Notes: a model not told the origin generated them from the letters alone. A stretch of 64,000 nucleotides of DNA from Vibrio cincinnatiensis DSM 19608 (GCF_900167345.1 NZ_FUXB01000011.1:1-64000); one strand, 5' to 3'; shown: positions 52,601 to 61,572, counted from the first letter of the stretch. A program made the numbers and translations.

Positions 52601-53389
52601 CATATCTAATTCAAGGCTTTTAATATTCACCTCAGACTGAGATGCCTGCGCTTGCAATGCCAAACGATGAATGCGTATTGGCGTTGCTTGCTGAAGCGTA
52701 AAATCATTCAATTCAAAACGGCTCAATTCTACTCGTAAAGGAATGATCACCTCAGGTAAAGAAATCGGCGCATGTTCGGTATCTGACGCATGACGGCTTT
52801 GCGTTTCAGAAGCGCTCTCCACCAGCGCCACTCGCACCCCCTTCCATCGTGTTGGATCAATTCTCAACCGATTATTTTGTAGCGAGGCCCCTGTTGAAAA
52901 ATGTTGCCACGCAATACGGTTGCCTACGAGATTAAGATCAATATTCTCCAGCGTTAAACGCCCCAGTTTGATGGGAATTGGACTAGAAAAATGAGTGATG
53001 GGGTCAGAAGGTTCTACGTCGGTATCCTCACTCGCTTCTGGCCATTGTGGCAAATTAACCGCCAAGCCAGAAATGACGACATCATTAATACAGACCATAG
53101 GCTCTAGCAAACAGTTAACATTCAAAGCGAGCGTTAACTTTTCCAGTTTTACATTCAAAGCTAAATCTTCATCATTGAATGCCACGCCATGTAAAGTAAA
53201 ACGTGGAAATAAAGCGCCTTCTGTTTCGTGAACTGACAATTCAGGTAATGCTTTTTTTACCCCCCAAAGCACGGTATTTAAGCCCTGATTCGTAAAGAGT
53301 ATGCCTGCCACGGCTAAAAGCAGCACAATCACTATTCCGGCTAGGCTGGCCGAAAACCATTTTATACACGTCATTACCCGCTTGATCAT
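49634..53389 (-). CDS. tamB: Translocation and assembly module subunit TamB
   Basis: A large inner-membrane-anchored periplasmic protein that works with TamA and is implicated in outer-membrane protein assembly and in lipid transport to the outer membrane. It is 1251 aa: an N-terminal anchor helix (about 10-30), a long beta-taco/AsmA-like body, and the C-terminal TamB (DUF490) domain (last about 330 residues, with GEVNILKGQYRSFGQDLLIQ and KYGVGIFNSVGEFTVRYRL). It overlaps tamA by 4 nt (ATGA). Confidence 0.96.
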   Translation of the reverse strand: MIKRVMTCIKWFSASLAGIVIVLLLAVAGILFTNQGLNTVLWGVKKALPELSVHETEGALFPRFTLHGVAFNDEDLALNVKLEKLTLALNVNCLLEPMVCINDVVISGLAVNLPQWPEASEDTDVEPSDPITHFSSPIPIKLGRLTLENIDLNLVGNRIAWQHFSTGASLQNNRLRIDPTRWKGVRVALVESASETQSRHASDTEHAPISLPEVIIPLRVELSRFELNDFTLQQATPIRIHRLALQAQASQSEVNIKSLELDMPELEASLSAKATLKGDYPLNLTLSSLLKLDEVKGQTLQLQATGSVADLSLNAQLAGRATATIAARIEPLKTELPFDVRIEQLDAQWPINGDGEYFIVAPHMAAKGSLEHYQLELQSEFSGQDIPDQAVTLQGEGSLTQLILHQLKLNTLGGEIQGQAMVDWADLVHWQATLKMREIQPEIQWPDIQGRVSGQLETSGQLTPQGGWKVDLPLLDIQGEIRGYPLDIKGQLTADDVVGRGEFRMSTSGLTLAHGPNAITAKGRLDKDWRMNIALNLKELDKTVPDLFGQVQGDIVLRGAFTEPNVRLALQANKLAWQEQVTIQQMNVVGEVVPMPVPNGNFRLTVDGIGYQDQTIDHIVLTLAGEQKKHQLTLAVESELAATHLAVQGRLDDSPRLIWQGQLERMDVLSEQGRWVLNQATDIHADLDQPAVTIAPHCWLQGASSLCLTKEVTLGEQGEVDLAITQFAFQQMAGFLPQDTQLRGELNAHLWAKWSPESPPQIDLSVQLPSGEVQQTLDQPVILGWDNIVIHAQLANNRLNADWQLNMTDNGDLSGQLLIPDVTQDEKQLEAAIKLTPLNIDFLAPLIGEYSQAKSTITADLTVQGNLLHPQAFGQFAIHEMALTGDISPLEIHSGQLTIDFTGYQAVLNAGIETADGTLNITGDADWLDLDDWRVNSHVAAESLMVDLPPMVKMKVVPDLTLAMQPEKANITGSISLPWGRITVEELPPSAVEVSKDQVLLSRDLIPIDESTPLPLRVETEVTIMIGDDVRLSAFGLQGELIGRLNVTQKDQGPFIVGEVNILKGQYRSFGQDLLIQEGKILMNGPVDQPYLSIKAIRNPDNTQDDVIAGVQVTGSADEPAVSIFSEPVMPQANALSYLLRGQDIDGEAGGNAMTTTLIGLSLAQSGKVVGKIGEGLGVQDLQLDTAGSGDDSQVTVSGYILPGLQVKYGVGIFNSVGEFTVRYRLMKDLYLEAVSGVDSAIDILYRFEFN

Positions 53390-55104
53390 AATTCAGGCCC
53401 TAACGTGAAGTGAATTTTAAACTGGTCACCGGGATCAGAATCAAGCCCCCAAGCAAAATCAAGTCGCAGTGGTCCTACTGGTGAAATCCAACGAATACCA
53501 AAGCCTGCCCCTGTTTTCCAATCGGGGGTATCGTTAAAAGCATCACCATAATCCACAAATAAAGCTCCCCACCAATTCCCGGTTAAACGATATTGATATT
53601 CCAATGAACTGGTCGCCATATATTTAGCCCCAGTTAATGAATCACTCGCATCACGAGGAGAAATCGACTGGTAGCTATAACCTCGGAGGTTATTATCGCC
53701 CCCAGCAAAAAAGCGTAAAGAAGGAGAGAGTTTGGAAAAGTCTTCCGCAAAGTTAGCTCCACCATCAATCCTAGCCAACCCACGGTGGTTATTACCTAGG
53801 CTCCTTAACCACGAACTTCCTGCTTGAACTCGCGTCACTCGAGTTTCAGAAACAAACGCGGGATCACCATATTCAAGCGTGATGGTTTGTTTATCTCCCC
53901 AAGTCAGTAAAGAGCGGTTCATTCGAGTTCGAGTTCGGGTATAAGTGACCCCAGGTAAAACAAATTGAGCAGTATCATCAAGCAAACCTTGCTCATAATT
54001 TTCAATCAAATAACGAATGAATACGGTGCGATGCCACCCTGAATCCAGTAACCAATGTCGCTCTAGTGATAAGTTCGACTCAAGGCTTTTTGTATCTCGG
54101 CTGTCTACATGTTTCATCCCGTATTGAATGCGGTAATACTGATGCAAAACATCCTCTAGCGGAATTTTATAACCTGCCGTAATACTCTGTTCTGGATTTG
54201 AAATGGAAAAACTACTGTCAAAACTGTGGCCTAAGTCATTGACCCATGGTTTTTTCCACTTCAAAGACCCTCGAACCCCCACATCCGTCGAATAACCAAT
54301 ACCGGTTTCCAACTGATTACGAGCTTTAGGCGCTAAAGAAACCACCATCGGTAATTCACGCTGTCCCGGATCAAGTTGACTGATATCGGGTTTCACAAAT
54401 ACAGAAGAAAACCAATCGGTGTTGGCTAAATTAAGGTTGAACTCTCCGACTTGAGAAACGAGGTAGGGATCACCTTGCTTAAAGGGTTGTAGGGAGCGAA
54501 CTCGAACTTCTTCTATTTGACTACCGTTGATTTCCGTAGCACCAAAATGGTAACGAATACCGCTATCAAAATGTAAACGCACAAAAGCCTGATAGAGATC
54601 CGGAGCCACTTCTAATCGACTCACTTGATAATTACCATCAAAATAGCCTTTTTGTAGCGATAAATTACGTAAGGAAGATTTCAAGCTGTCATAGTGGCTA
54701 TGATTAAGTGGCTCTCCAACCGAAAGTCCACTACGCTGGATTAAACGCGCAAAATCCTCATCTTGCTCCGCTTCCCCAACAATCACAATGTCCACTTCAG
54801 CCAAGCGAACCACCTCACCGGGGTCGACGGTAATCGTCATCGCTTTATCTGGTTCTGTCACCTGAAAAGTAAAATATGGGTGATAGTACCCAAGCGCATT
54901 GAGCGCTTCGGTCATCATCTTTTCTAAACGAGACTGAAAACGGAGTTGTGTGGAATAATCCGCATCGGGAATCGACGATAGATAAGCATCGACATTGTCT
55001 TTAACCTCTCCCTTTAACCCATTAATGGTGACATTCACTTTGGCTAAAGTCATGGAAGAAAAAAACAAGGTTATCAACAATGTTGGTAATAGAATGTGTC
55101 TCAT
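53386..55104 (-). CDS. tamA: Translocation and assembly module subunit TamA
   Basis: An Omp85-family outer-membrane protein, 572 aa. A signal peptide (about 1-21) is followed by three POTRA domains (about 22-265) and a 16-strand barrel (about 270-572). The barrel includes the Omp85 motif FFAGGDNNLRGYSYQSISP and ends RLDFAWGLDSDPGDQFKIHF. Cotranscribed with tamB. Divergent from msrA. Confidence 0.96.
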   Translation of the reverse strand: MRHILLPTLLITLFFSSMTLAKVNVTINGLKGEVKDNVDAYLSSIPDADYSTQLRFQSRLEKMMTEALNALGYYHPYFTFQVTEPDKAMTITVDPGEVVRLAEVDIVIVGEAEQDEDFARLIQRSGLSVGEPLNHSHYDSLKSSLRNLSLQKGYFDGNYQVSRLEVAPDLYQAFVRLHFDSGIRYHFGATEINGSQIEEVRVRSLQPFKQGDPYLVSQVGEFNLNLANTDWFSSVFVKPDISQLDPGQRELPMVVSLAPKARNQLETGIGYSTDVGVRGSLKWKKPWVNDLGHSFDSSFSISNPEQSITAGYKIPLEDVLHQYYRIQYGMKHVDSRDTKSLESNLSLERHWLLDSGWHRTVFIRYLIENYEQGLLDDTAQFVLPGVTYTRTRTRMNRSLLTWGDKQTITLEYGDPAFVSETRVTRVQAGSSWLRSLGNNHRGLARIDGGANFAEDFSKLSPSLRFFAGGDNNLRGYSYQSISPRDASDSLTGAKYMATSSLEYQYRLTGNWWGALFVDYGDAFNDTPDWKTGAGFGIRWISPVGPLRLDFAWGLDSDPGDQFKIHFTLGPEL

Positions 55105-55352
55105 GCGGAATTAATCGGCGTCACTCGCAGTTAGCGTTTACTGGTTCAGAATCATACCGTCAATAAACGTGGAAGTCTGTATGAGAATTATCAATTTATC
55201 GTTCCTTTTTCTCAACACCGCCGACAGATAAGCGATGGCATTAAGCATGAAAGCGCTCTATGTTAAAGCCGGAATGCGAATTGTTGATATACCACTTAGG
55301 CTATCACTATTTGCTATCATTGATGAACAATCACAGTGAGAGAGATAAAAGC

Positions 55353-56000
55353 ATGTTCAAACAAGATCACGCTATCGATACCACACAAGCTTCACCCAAT
55401 ACCACTATACCGACTCAATTAGAAGATAAACATTTTGTCACCTCAGTACCGCTCACCTATCAACCCAATGCGGATGAAGAACAGATTTTACTGGGAATGG
55501 GATGCTTCTGGGGAGCTGAACGCCTGTTTTGGCAACAAGAAGGCATTATCTCAACCTCTGTCGGCTACTCTGGTGGTCATACTCCCAACCCAACTTATGA
55601 GGAAGTATGCTCTGGGCAAACAGGGCATGCAGAAGTGGTTCGAGTGGTATACCAACCTCAATTAATCCCCCTCGAGGCACTGCTTAAGCTCTTCTGGGAA
55701 AACCACGATCCCACTCAAGGTATGCGTCAAGGCAATGATCACGGCACTCAGTACCGTTCTGCTATTTACACCTATTCATCCGTTCAACAAGCTATCGCTG
55801 AACATAGCCTTGCTTGTTATCAAACCGCATTGAAGCAGCATCAGCAAGGCAAAATTACCACCGAAATTATCCCCGCAGGGCCTTACTATTATGCAGAAAG
55901 CTATCACCAACAATATCTTGCCAAAAACCCAGGTGGATACTGTGGTTTAGGGGGAACTGGCATCTGCTTTTTCGCTAATAAAGTCGATAAACCTTTATGA
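55353..56000 (+). CDS. msrA: Peptide methionine (S)-S-oxide reductase MsrA
   Basis: Repairs oxidised methionine. The catalytic Cys is in [12 protein letters not shown] (near residue 54). [31 protein letters not shown] and a resolving-Cys tail [11 protein letters not shown] are present. I chose the ATG at 55353 (215 aa), which fits E. coli MsrA; an in-frame ATG at 55260 would add residues unlike the family. Transcribed divergently from tamA. Confidence 0.95.
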   Translation: MFKQDHAIDTTQASPNTTIPTQLEDKHFVTSVPLTYQPNADEEQILLGMGCFWGAERLFWQQEGIISTSVGYSGGHTPNPTYEEVCSGQTGHAEVVRVVYQPQLIPLEALLKLFWENHDPTQGMRQGNDHGTQYRSAIYTYSSVQQAIAEHSLACYQTALKQHQQGKITTEIIPAGPYYYAESYHQQYLAKNPGGYCGLGGTGICFFANKVDKPL

Positions 56001-56035
56001 TATGAGGTGATTTCCATCTAAGCAGAGGCACAATA

Positions 56036-56071
56036 ATGAGCGTGTTCTATACTTGGACTCACGCTGATTGA
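56036..56071 (+). other. Possible 11-codon mini-ORF upstream of ytfJ
   Basis: ATG to TGA with GAGG 7 nt upstream (56025-56028). It spans an AGCGTG/CACGCT inverted repeat (56039-56044 with 56060-56065). It may be a leader peptide or chance; nothing identifies it. Confidence 0.25.
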
Positions 56072-56160
56072 TCGATAAATCGTCGTCAAAATAGGCGGCT
56101 TTTTGCTGAGTTAATCACGAAAGACACTTTCACCTTTCGATTCAATAACACGGATAGATA

Positions 56161-56718
56161 ATGATGATAAAAAAAATATTCTTGGCTCTCGCTTTAACCT
56201 GCTCTCCTTTCCTCGCTTTTTCACATAACTTACAACTTGGTCACCCCCTCCCTTCCATTGAGGTAAAAAGTGACGGTGAAGTGATGCTTAAGGGCAGTCA
56301 AACCAGCTTTACAACATGGAGCAGTGATCAGCTGATTGGAAAAGTACGAGTGATTCAGGCGCTGGCTGGACGCAGTAGCGCCAAAGAAATGAATGCAGCA
56401 CTGATGAGCGCTCTTACCGCAGCCCAATTCCCTGAGCAGCACTACCAGACAACCTCCATCATCAATCAAAATGATGCGATATGGGGAACCCGATCTTTTG
56501 TAAAATCATCTGCACAAGAAAGTAAAAAAACGTTTCCTTGGTCATCCATCGTACTCGACAGTTCTGGCGTTGTTGCACAGCACTGGGCGCTACCAGAAAA
56601 ATCTTCCACGATCATCGTGTTAGATAAACAAGGGCTGGTTTTGTTTATCAAAGAAGGGGCATTGAATGAAGCGGAGATCAATCAAGTACTGGCGCTCATC
56701 CGTGAACACCTAACTTAA
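56161..56718 (+). CDS. ytfJ: YtfJ-family periplasmic protein
   Basis: A 185-aa YtfJ-family protein of unknown function. A signal peptide (about 1-21, ending near LAFS) is followed by a thioredoxin-like fold region: HNLQLGHPLPSIEV, GKVRVIQALAGRSSAKEMN, TTSIINQNDAIWGT, FPWSSIVLDSSG. No CXXC motif is present. The start may be 56161 or the next codon. Flanked downstream by the Zur-type palindrome. Confidence 0.88.
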   Translation: MMIKKIFLALALTCSPFLAFSHNLQLGHPLPSIEVKSDGEVMLKGSQTSFTTWSSDQLIGKVRVIQALAGRSSAKEMNAALMSALTAAQFPEQHYQTTSIINQNDAIWGTRSFVKSSAQESKKTFPWSSIVLDSSGVVAQHWALPEKSSTIIVLDKQGLVLFIKEGALNEAEINQVLALIREHLT

Positions 56719-56745
56719 TCATCACAGATTACCTTCACTCTTTCC

Positions 56746-56782
56746 TTGCTTGCCTACAGGATTGTTATATTATAACAATCCT
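56746..56782 (+). promoter_or_regulatory. Zinc operon promoter overlapped by a Zur-type palindrome
   Basis: TTGCTT (56746-56751), 16 bp, TATTAT (56768-56773). The -10 box lies at the centre of a perfect 25-bp palindrome, AGGATTGTTATA-T-TATAACAATCCT (56758-56782), which matches the Zur box core TGTTATA-N-TATAACA closely. Zinc-bound Zur would therefore block the promoter. The same palindrome is followed by TGTTTTTCTC, so as RNA it could also terminate ytfJ transcripts. Sites are seen directly; Zur binding is inferred. Confidence 0.85.
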
Positions 56783-56802
56783 GTTTTTCTCAACGGTGTA
56801 TC

Positions 56803-57108
56803 ATGAAGCTGAGCCTACAACCTTTACGTCTCAAAACTCAGACAACCGCTTTCGTGGCTGTCTTGTTGAGTTTATGGCTAAATGTGGCTTCGCTCGCCCA
56901 TCAAATGGATTTCGACCCCATCCATCATGAGCATCACCACTGCCAGTTATTTTCAAGCATTCACCATGGGCTTAGCCATGTTATGGTTGAACCGCCCGTT
57001 TGGCCAACCCATTACTCGAGCCCATCGTTTGTTCACCCATTTTCTATCGCATTGGTTCAGTTGGCTTATTTAGCCCGTTCTCCTCCATCATTTCACCTTC
57101 CACGTTAA
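56803..57108 (+). CDS. Small His-rich DUF2607-like protein, first gene of the zinc operon
   Basis: A 101-aa protein with an N-terminal hydrophobic segment (about 15-32) and a His-rich stretch, MDFDPIHHEHHHCQLF (about 35-50), with further His residues after it. I recognise it as likely DUF2607, a small Vibrio family. Its position directly behind the Zur-type operator and its His/Cys content suggest a zinc-related role, perhaps a periplasmic or membrane-bound zinc chaperone or sensor. The start ATG has only GGTG upstream. Confidence 0.7.
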   Translation: MKLSLQPLRLKTQTTAFVAVLLSLWLNVASLAHQMDFDPIHHEHHHCQLFSSIHHGLSHVMVEPPVWPTHYSSPSFVHPFSIALVQLAYLARSPPSFHLPR

Positions 57109-57162
57109 CAAAGATTTCTCCCTATATCGGAACGTTTTACTTATTTTATTATGATGGAATTA

Positions 57163-57840
<678 letters not shown>

Positions 57841-57848
57841 TGCTCATT

Positions 57849-57875
57849 TGGGTAAGTGATCACTTACCCATTTTT
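57849..57875 (+). terminator. Perfect-palindrome terminator between zrgA and zrgB
   Basis: TGGGTAAGTGA/TCACTTACCCA (57849-57870), an 11-bp palindrome without spacer, followed by TTTTTCTCT. It lies 8 bp after the zrgA stop codon and 19 bp before the zrgB start. Partial termination would give more ZrgA than transporter, as common in binding-protein operons. Confidence 0.75.
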
Positions 57876-57894
57876 CTCTAAAAAAGGAACCGTG

Positions 57895-58617
57895 ATGAAC
57901 GCTACCTTTACTCACTCGACATCTCCTATCATTGAGCTGAAACAGGTGCAATTTCAGTGGCCAAATAATCCACAATTAACCTTAGATATTGAAGAGCTCT
58001 CGGTGGTAACAGGAGAACACCTGTTTATTAAAGGGCCCAGTGGCTGTGGTAAATCAACGTTATTAAGCTTGCTGACAGGAATACAAGTAGCAAGCCAAGG
58101 TAAAGTCAGCTTACTTGGACAGGATTTGGCACAATTGAAATCTGGCGAACGTGACCGCTTTCGAGCTGATCATATTGGTTATATTTTCCAGCAATTTAAT
58201 CTATTGCCTTATCTCTCTGTGATTGAAAATGTCACATTGCCTTGTCAATTTTCATCCCAACGTCGAAAAAACCTCTCAGGCGCTCTCTCCAGCCGTGCAA
58301 TAGAACTGCTCACTCAATTGCATTTACCGGAGTCACTATTACATCAACCGGTGGTGGAATTAAGTATCGGCCAACAACAGCGAGTCGCTGCGGCTCGTGC
58401 TCTAATCGGTGAACCCGCTTTACTCATTGCCGATGAACCCACTTCCGCCTTAGACCACGATAACCGTACCGCTTTTATTGAGCTTTTATTAGAAGAAGCC
58501 AGCCGTGTGGGATCGACACTCGTATTTGTTAGCCATGACCCAACATTAGAAAAACTGTTTAACCGTAGTGTGTACTTACCCTCTTTAAATCGTGTACGAG
58601 GTATCCAATGGGTGTAA
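57895..58617 (+). CDS. zrgB: Zrg-type zinc ABC transporter, ATP-binding protein
   Basis: A MacB/LolD-type ATPase, 240 aa. Walker A is GPSGCGKSTLLSLLTG (near residue 43), the signature is LSIGQQQRVAAARAL (the usual LSGGQ reads LSIGQ), Walker B is LLIADEPTSALDHD. The start ATG at 57895 has AAAGGA upstream; a start at 57856 would run across the terminator. It overlaps zrgC by 10 bp. The zrgB/zrgC naming follows the V. cholerae system as I recall it and is tentative. Confidence 0.8.
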   Translation: MNATFTHSTSPIIELKQVQFQWPNNPQLTLDIEELSVVTGEHLFIKGPSGCGKSTLLSLLTGIQVASQGKVSLLGQDLAQLKSGERDRFRADHIGYIFQQFNLLPYLSVIENVTLPCQFSSQRRKNLSGALSSRAIELLTQLHLPESLLHQPVVELSIGQQQRVAAARALIGEPALLIADEPTSALDHDNRTAFIELLLEEASRVGSTLVFVSHDPTLEKLFNRSVYLPSLNRVRGIQWV

Positions 58618-59867
58618 TCGGCAATTTAGCGTGGAAAAGCCTACTTAATCGAAAAACGACGGCCTTATTAACCGTATTAACCGTGGCTATTTCTGTTATC
58701 CTTTTAATGGGGGTCGAACGCATTCGAACACAAGCAAAAAACAGCTTTGCAAATACCATATCAGGAACAGATCTCATTGTCGGAGGCCGATCAGGCCAAG
58801 TTAACCTACTGCTTTATTCCGTTTTTCGCATTGGTAATGCCACCAATAATATTGATTGGAAAAGCTACCAAGAATTCAGCCAACACCCATCGGTAAAATG
58901 GGCGATTCCAATCTCCTTAGGCGACTCCCACAGAGGCTTTCGTGTGATGGGTACCAACCACAGCTACTTTGAGCATTTTCGCTATGGAAGTAAGCAACCA
59001 CTTACTTTTTCTCAAGGTTCTCCTTTTTCTGGGTTATTTGATGTCGTTCTGGGTTCTGATGTAGCGAAACAACTGGGCTATCAGTTAGGCACTGAACTGA
59101 TTATTGCCCATGGGATCAATGATGTGGGGTTCAGTCGTCACGATAATTTACCCTTTACCGTAGTTGGCATCCTTGCTCCTACCGGTACTCCTGTAGATAA
59201 AACCCTCCATGTTTCTCTGCAAGCTATCGAAGCTATCCATGTTGGCTGGGAGTCAGGAGCAAACTTAGGACATAACCCAAGCAGGGAGCAATTAGAGCAA
59301 CGCGAGTTTGACCCCCAACAAATTACCGCGATGTTTATTGGTCTGCGCTCTAAAATTCAAACTTTTGCTTTGCAAAGGCAGATCAATCAATATCGAGATG
59401 AACCGCTCAGTGCTATTTTACCCGGCGTGGCACTACACGAGCTCTGGAGTATGATGTCCATCGCCGAACAAGCCTTGATGGCCGTCTCTATTTTTGTCGT
59501 CATCGCTGGCTTACTCGGAATGCTCAGCAGCTTATTAACCAGCTTGCAAGAACGGCGAAGAGAAATGTCTATTTTACGAGCAATGGGAGCACAACCTAAG
59601 CATGTTTTTGCTTTGCTTATCAGTGAGGCAAGTGTACTCACCTTTTTCGGTATTTTAACGGGAGTGGTGGGTTTATATGCTCTGATCGCTTTTGCCAGCC
59701 CCATCGTGGCCAGCCAATATGGTATCCAATTATCACTGCAGTCACTCACGGCTTATGAGTGGCAGCTACTCGGCTATGTGCAAACAGCAGGGACCATGAT
59801 AGGCTTTATTCCTGCCCTGCGAGCTTACCGTCAATCACTGAGTGATGGTATGACCATTCGACTTTAG
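58608..59867 (+). CDS. zrgC: Zrg-type zinc ABC transporter, FtsX/MacB-like permease
   Basis: A 419-aa permease. One N-terminal helix (about 18-38), a large extracytoplasmic domain (about 45-280) and three C-terminal helices (about 285-310, 340-365, 385-405) give the FtsX/MacB topology. ERRREMSILRAMGAQPKHVF is the coupling helix before helix 3. This topology is unlike the usual ZnuB zinc permease; type VII ABC systems usually work on the periplasm (mechanotransmission) rather than importing. Coupled to zrgB. Confidence 0.8.
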   Translation: MGVIGNLAWKSLLNRKTTALLTVLTVAISVILLMGVERIRTQAKNSFANTISGTDLIVGGRSGQVNLLLYSVFRIGNATNNIDWKSYQEFSQHPSVKWAIPISLGDSHRGFRVMGTNHSYFEHFRYGSKQPLTFSQGSPFSGLFDVVLGSDVAKQLGYQLGTELIIAHGINDVGFSRHDNLPFTVVGILAPTGTPVDKTLHVSLQAIEAIHVGWESGANLGHNPSREQLEQREFDPQQITAMFIGLRSKIQTFALQRQINQYRDEPLSAILPGVALHELWSMMSIAEQALMAVSIFVVIAGLLGMLSSLLTSLQERRREMSILRAMGAQPKHVFALLISEASVLTFFGILTGVVGLYALIAFASPIVASQYGIQLSLQSLTAYEWQLLGYVQTAGTMIGFIPALRAYRQSLSDGMTIRL

Positions 59868-59876
59868 GAGATATTG

Positions 59877-60377
59877 ATGAATAAAGGGTTACTCAGCCTA
59901 ACCTTGGCTATACTGGTCCTATTTATACCCAGTGTTTACAGTAATGATGAAGTGCTAAAACTCGATTGGATTGACCTCATTCCTGAAAATGAACGTCATC
60001 TACTGGATCAATTGGGTATGCCGATGGTTGACCACACAACAAGCTTACCAGCTCAACAGACGCAAGTCGGCAGCGTGCGTTCAGAACTCAATGGCAGTAA
60101 AGTAAAAATACCGGGCTTTGTGATTCCTTTGGAAGGGGATGAAAATAATGTCACCGAATTTTTACTGGTTCCCTACTTTGGGGCCTGCATTCATGTTCCA
60201 CCCCCTCCCCCCAATCAAATTATTTATGTGAAATTCCCTCAAGGAGCGCCAATACAACAGTTATGGGATGTCGTCTATGTTATCGGGACACTAAAAACTG
60301 AAATCGTGAGTGTGGATCTTGCAGAAACGGGATATCTAATAGAAGGGGAAGCGCTTGCTGATTACGATGATATGTAA
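59877..60377 (+). CDS. DUF3299 protein, last gene of the zinc operon
   Basis: A 166-aa exported protein. A signal peptide (about 1-21) is followed by the DUF3299 core: LDWIDLIPENE at the N-terminus, KIPGFVIPLEGDENNVTEFL and the signature YFGACIHVPPPPPNQIIYV. DUF3299 proteins often accompany ABC transporters of this type. Function unknown; the Cys/His in GACIHVP could bind metal. Start ATG 59877 (AGGAG upstream); a TTG at 59874 is unlikely. It probably corresponds to one of zrgD/zrgE. Confidence 0.8.
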   Translation: MNKGLLSLTLAILVLFIPSVYSNDEVLKLDWIDLIPENERHLLDQLGMPMVDHTTSLPAQQTQVGSVRSELNGSKVKIPGFVIPLEGDENNVTEFLLVPYFGACIHVPPPPPNQIIYVKFPQGAPIQQLWDVVYVIGTLKTEIVSVDLAETGYLIEGEALADYDDM

Positions 60378-60398
60378 CGAGATGTTACAATAATGTTC

Positions 60399-60488
60399 AC
60401 CTATCGATCCATATTCTTTATATCAAATACTTGGCAAGATAACTCAATATTCCCAAGTAAAAAATAAATAATATGGTGGTCGATAGGT
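60399..60488. other. Nested inverted repeat after the zinc operon
   Basis: ACCTATCGA (60399-60407) pairs with TCGATAGGT (60480-60488). CCATATT (60409-60415) pairs with AATATGG (60470-60476). ACTTGG (60429-60434) pairs with CCAAGT (60453-60458). The whole forms one long interrupted hairpin in a 298-bp gap without genes. It has no classical U tract, so it may be a 3' stabilising structure, a small RNA or a regulatory site; unresolved. The rest of the gap (to 60675) holds no gene I can recognise. Confidence 0.5.
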
Positions 60489-60675
60489 ACTTAAACCAGC
60501 GATTTTCTTTATTGTACTTCATGATTACCCCACAAAAGACGATAACAATTTTAACAAGTTATTATCATTTTTAATAGCGTAAATTTGTGCACTAACACTA
60601 AGAGTTTCACTAGTCCCACAGAGCAATCCACGGTACATTTTGATACATTGTTCAAATGGTAAGATTTGGTAAGAC

Positions 60676-61572
60676 ATGGCCGAGCTAAAATCCTCAGTCG
60701 TGATTGAACACCCAACCACGACTGAATCTCATAAAGAAAAAAAATCCAATTATCTCAAAGATAGCGCCAGCCGTATCTCTACGATTGCTCGGCAACATGG
60801 GCTTGATGCCTTATTACTCTCTGAAGCCCCAAAGAAAACCCCATTAGATCGAGCTTTGAAACGCGAACGAGATCGTAAAGAGCAACGACAGAAAAATTTA
60901 GAACAGATCATTCACCTTGCTCACGTTTCATGCAATAACGAAACAGCAGGAGATCCCGATCAAGATTGGCTATACCGTTTCTTCGATATGGCGCAAGATA
61001 TTCATAACTCTTCTATGCAGCGTCTTTGGGCTCAAGTACTCAAGCGGGAAGTGACCAATCCCGGCTTCACCTCCATGAAAGCACTAGCCATACTGCAAAA
61101 CATGACACCGAAAGAAGCGCAAATCTTGCAACGAGCCGCCACGCTCGCTTGTAGTTTTGGTAGTGATACCAGCTTAAAACTGTTGTTTGGGCTAAAAATG
61201 CATAATAGCCTTTTTAGTCTAGGGAAAAGAAACTCGACCATCACACTGAATATTGGCAGCCACCAACTGCCTTACTCCAGCTTGCTTGTGTTAATTGAAC
61301 TCGGTTTACTATATGCAACCGAGTTGGAATCTGGAGAAATTGAGCTCGACCCACCACTAAGCCTCAGCTATCAAAATAAGCATCTGCTCCTGAATGCCAC
61401 CTCAAAAGGAGTGCATTTACTTTATTACCGCTTTAGTCCCACAGGCAATGAGTTATGTCGATTACTCGGTAATAAGCCCAATATGAATTACTACGATCAA
61501 CTGATCGCTTTGCTCAGTCAGAAGTTTGTTGTGCATACCGATACCAACAGTACCATTCATCATACCGTCTAA
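60676..61572 (+). CDS. TIGR03899/DUF2806-like conserved protein
   Basis: A 298-aa soluble protein that I recognise as a TIGR03899-type family of vibrios and relatives. Its N-terminal third is charged (KRERDRKEQRQKNLEQII). It contains DPDQDWLYRFFDMAQDIHNSSMQRLWAQVL, a DUF2806-like segment (split around residues 96-125), followed by helical repeats. No signal peptide or membrane helix. Function unknown. Transcribed alone, convergent with cysC. Confidence 0.75.
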   Translation: MAELKSSVVIEHPTTTESHKEKKSNYLKDSASRISTIARQHGLDALLLSEAPKKTPLDRALKRERDRKEQRQKNLEQIIHLAHVSCNNETAGDPDQDWLYRFFDMAQDIHNSSMQRLWAQVLKREVTNPGFTSMKALAILQNMTPKEAQILQRAATLACSFGSDTSLKLLFGLKMHNSLFSLGKRNSTITLNIGSHQLPYSSLLVLIELGLLYATELESGEIELDPPLSLSYQNKHLLLNATSKGVHLLYYRFSPTGNELCRLLGNKPNMNYYDQLIALLSQKFVVHTDTNSTIHHTV

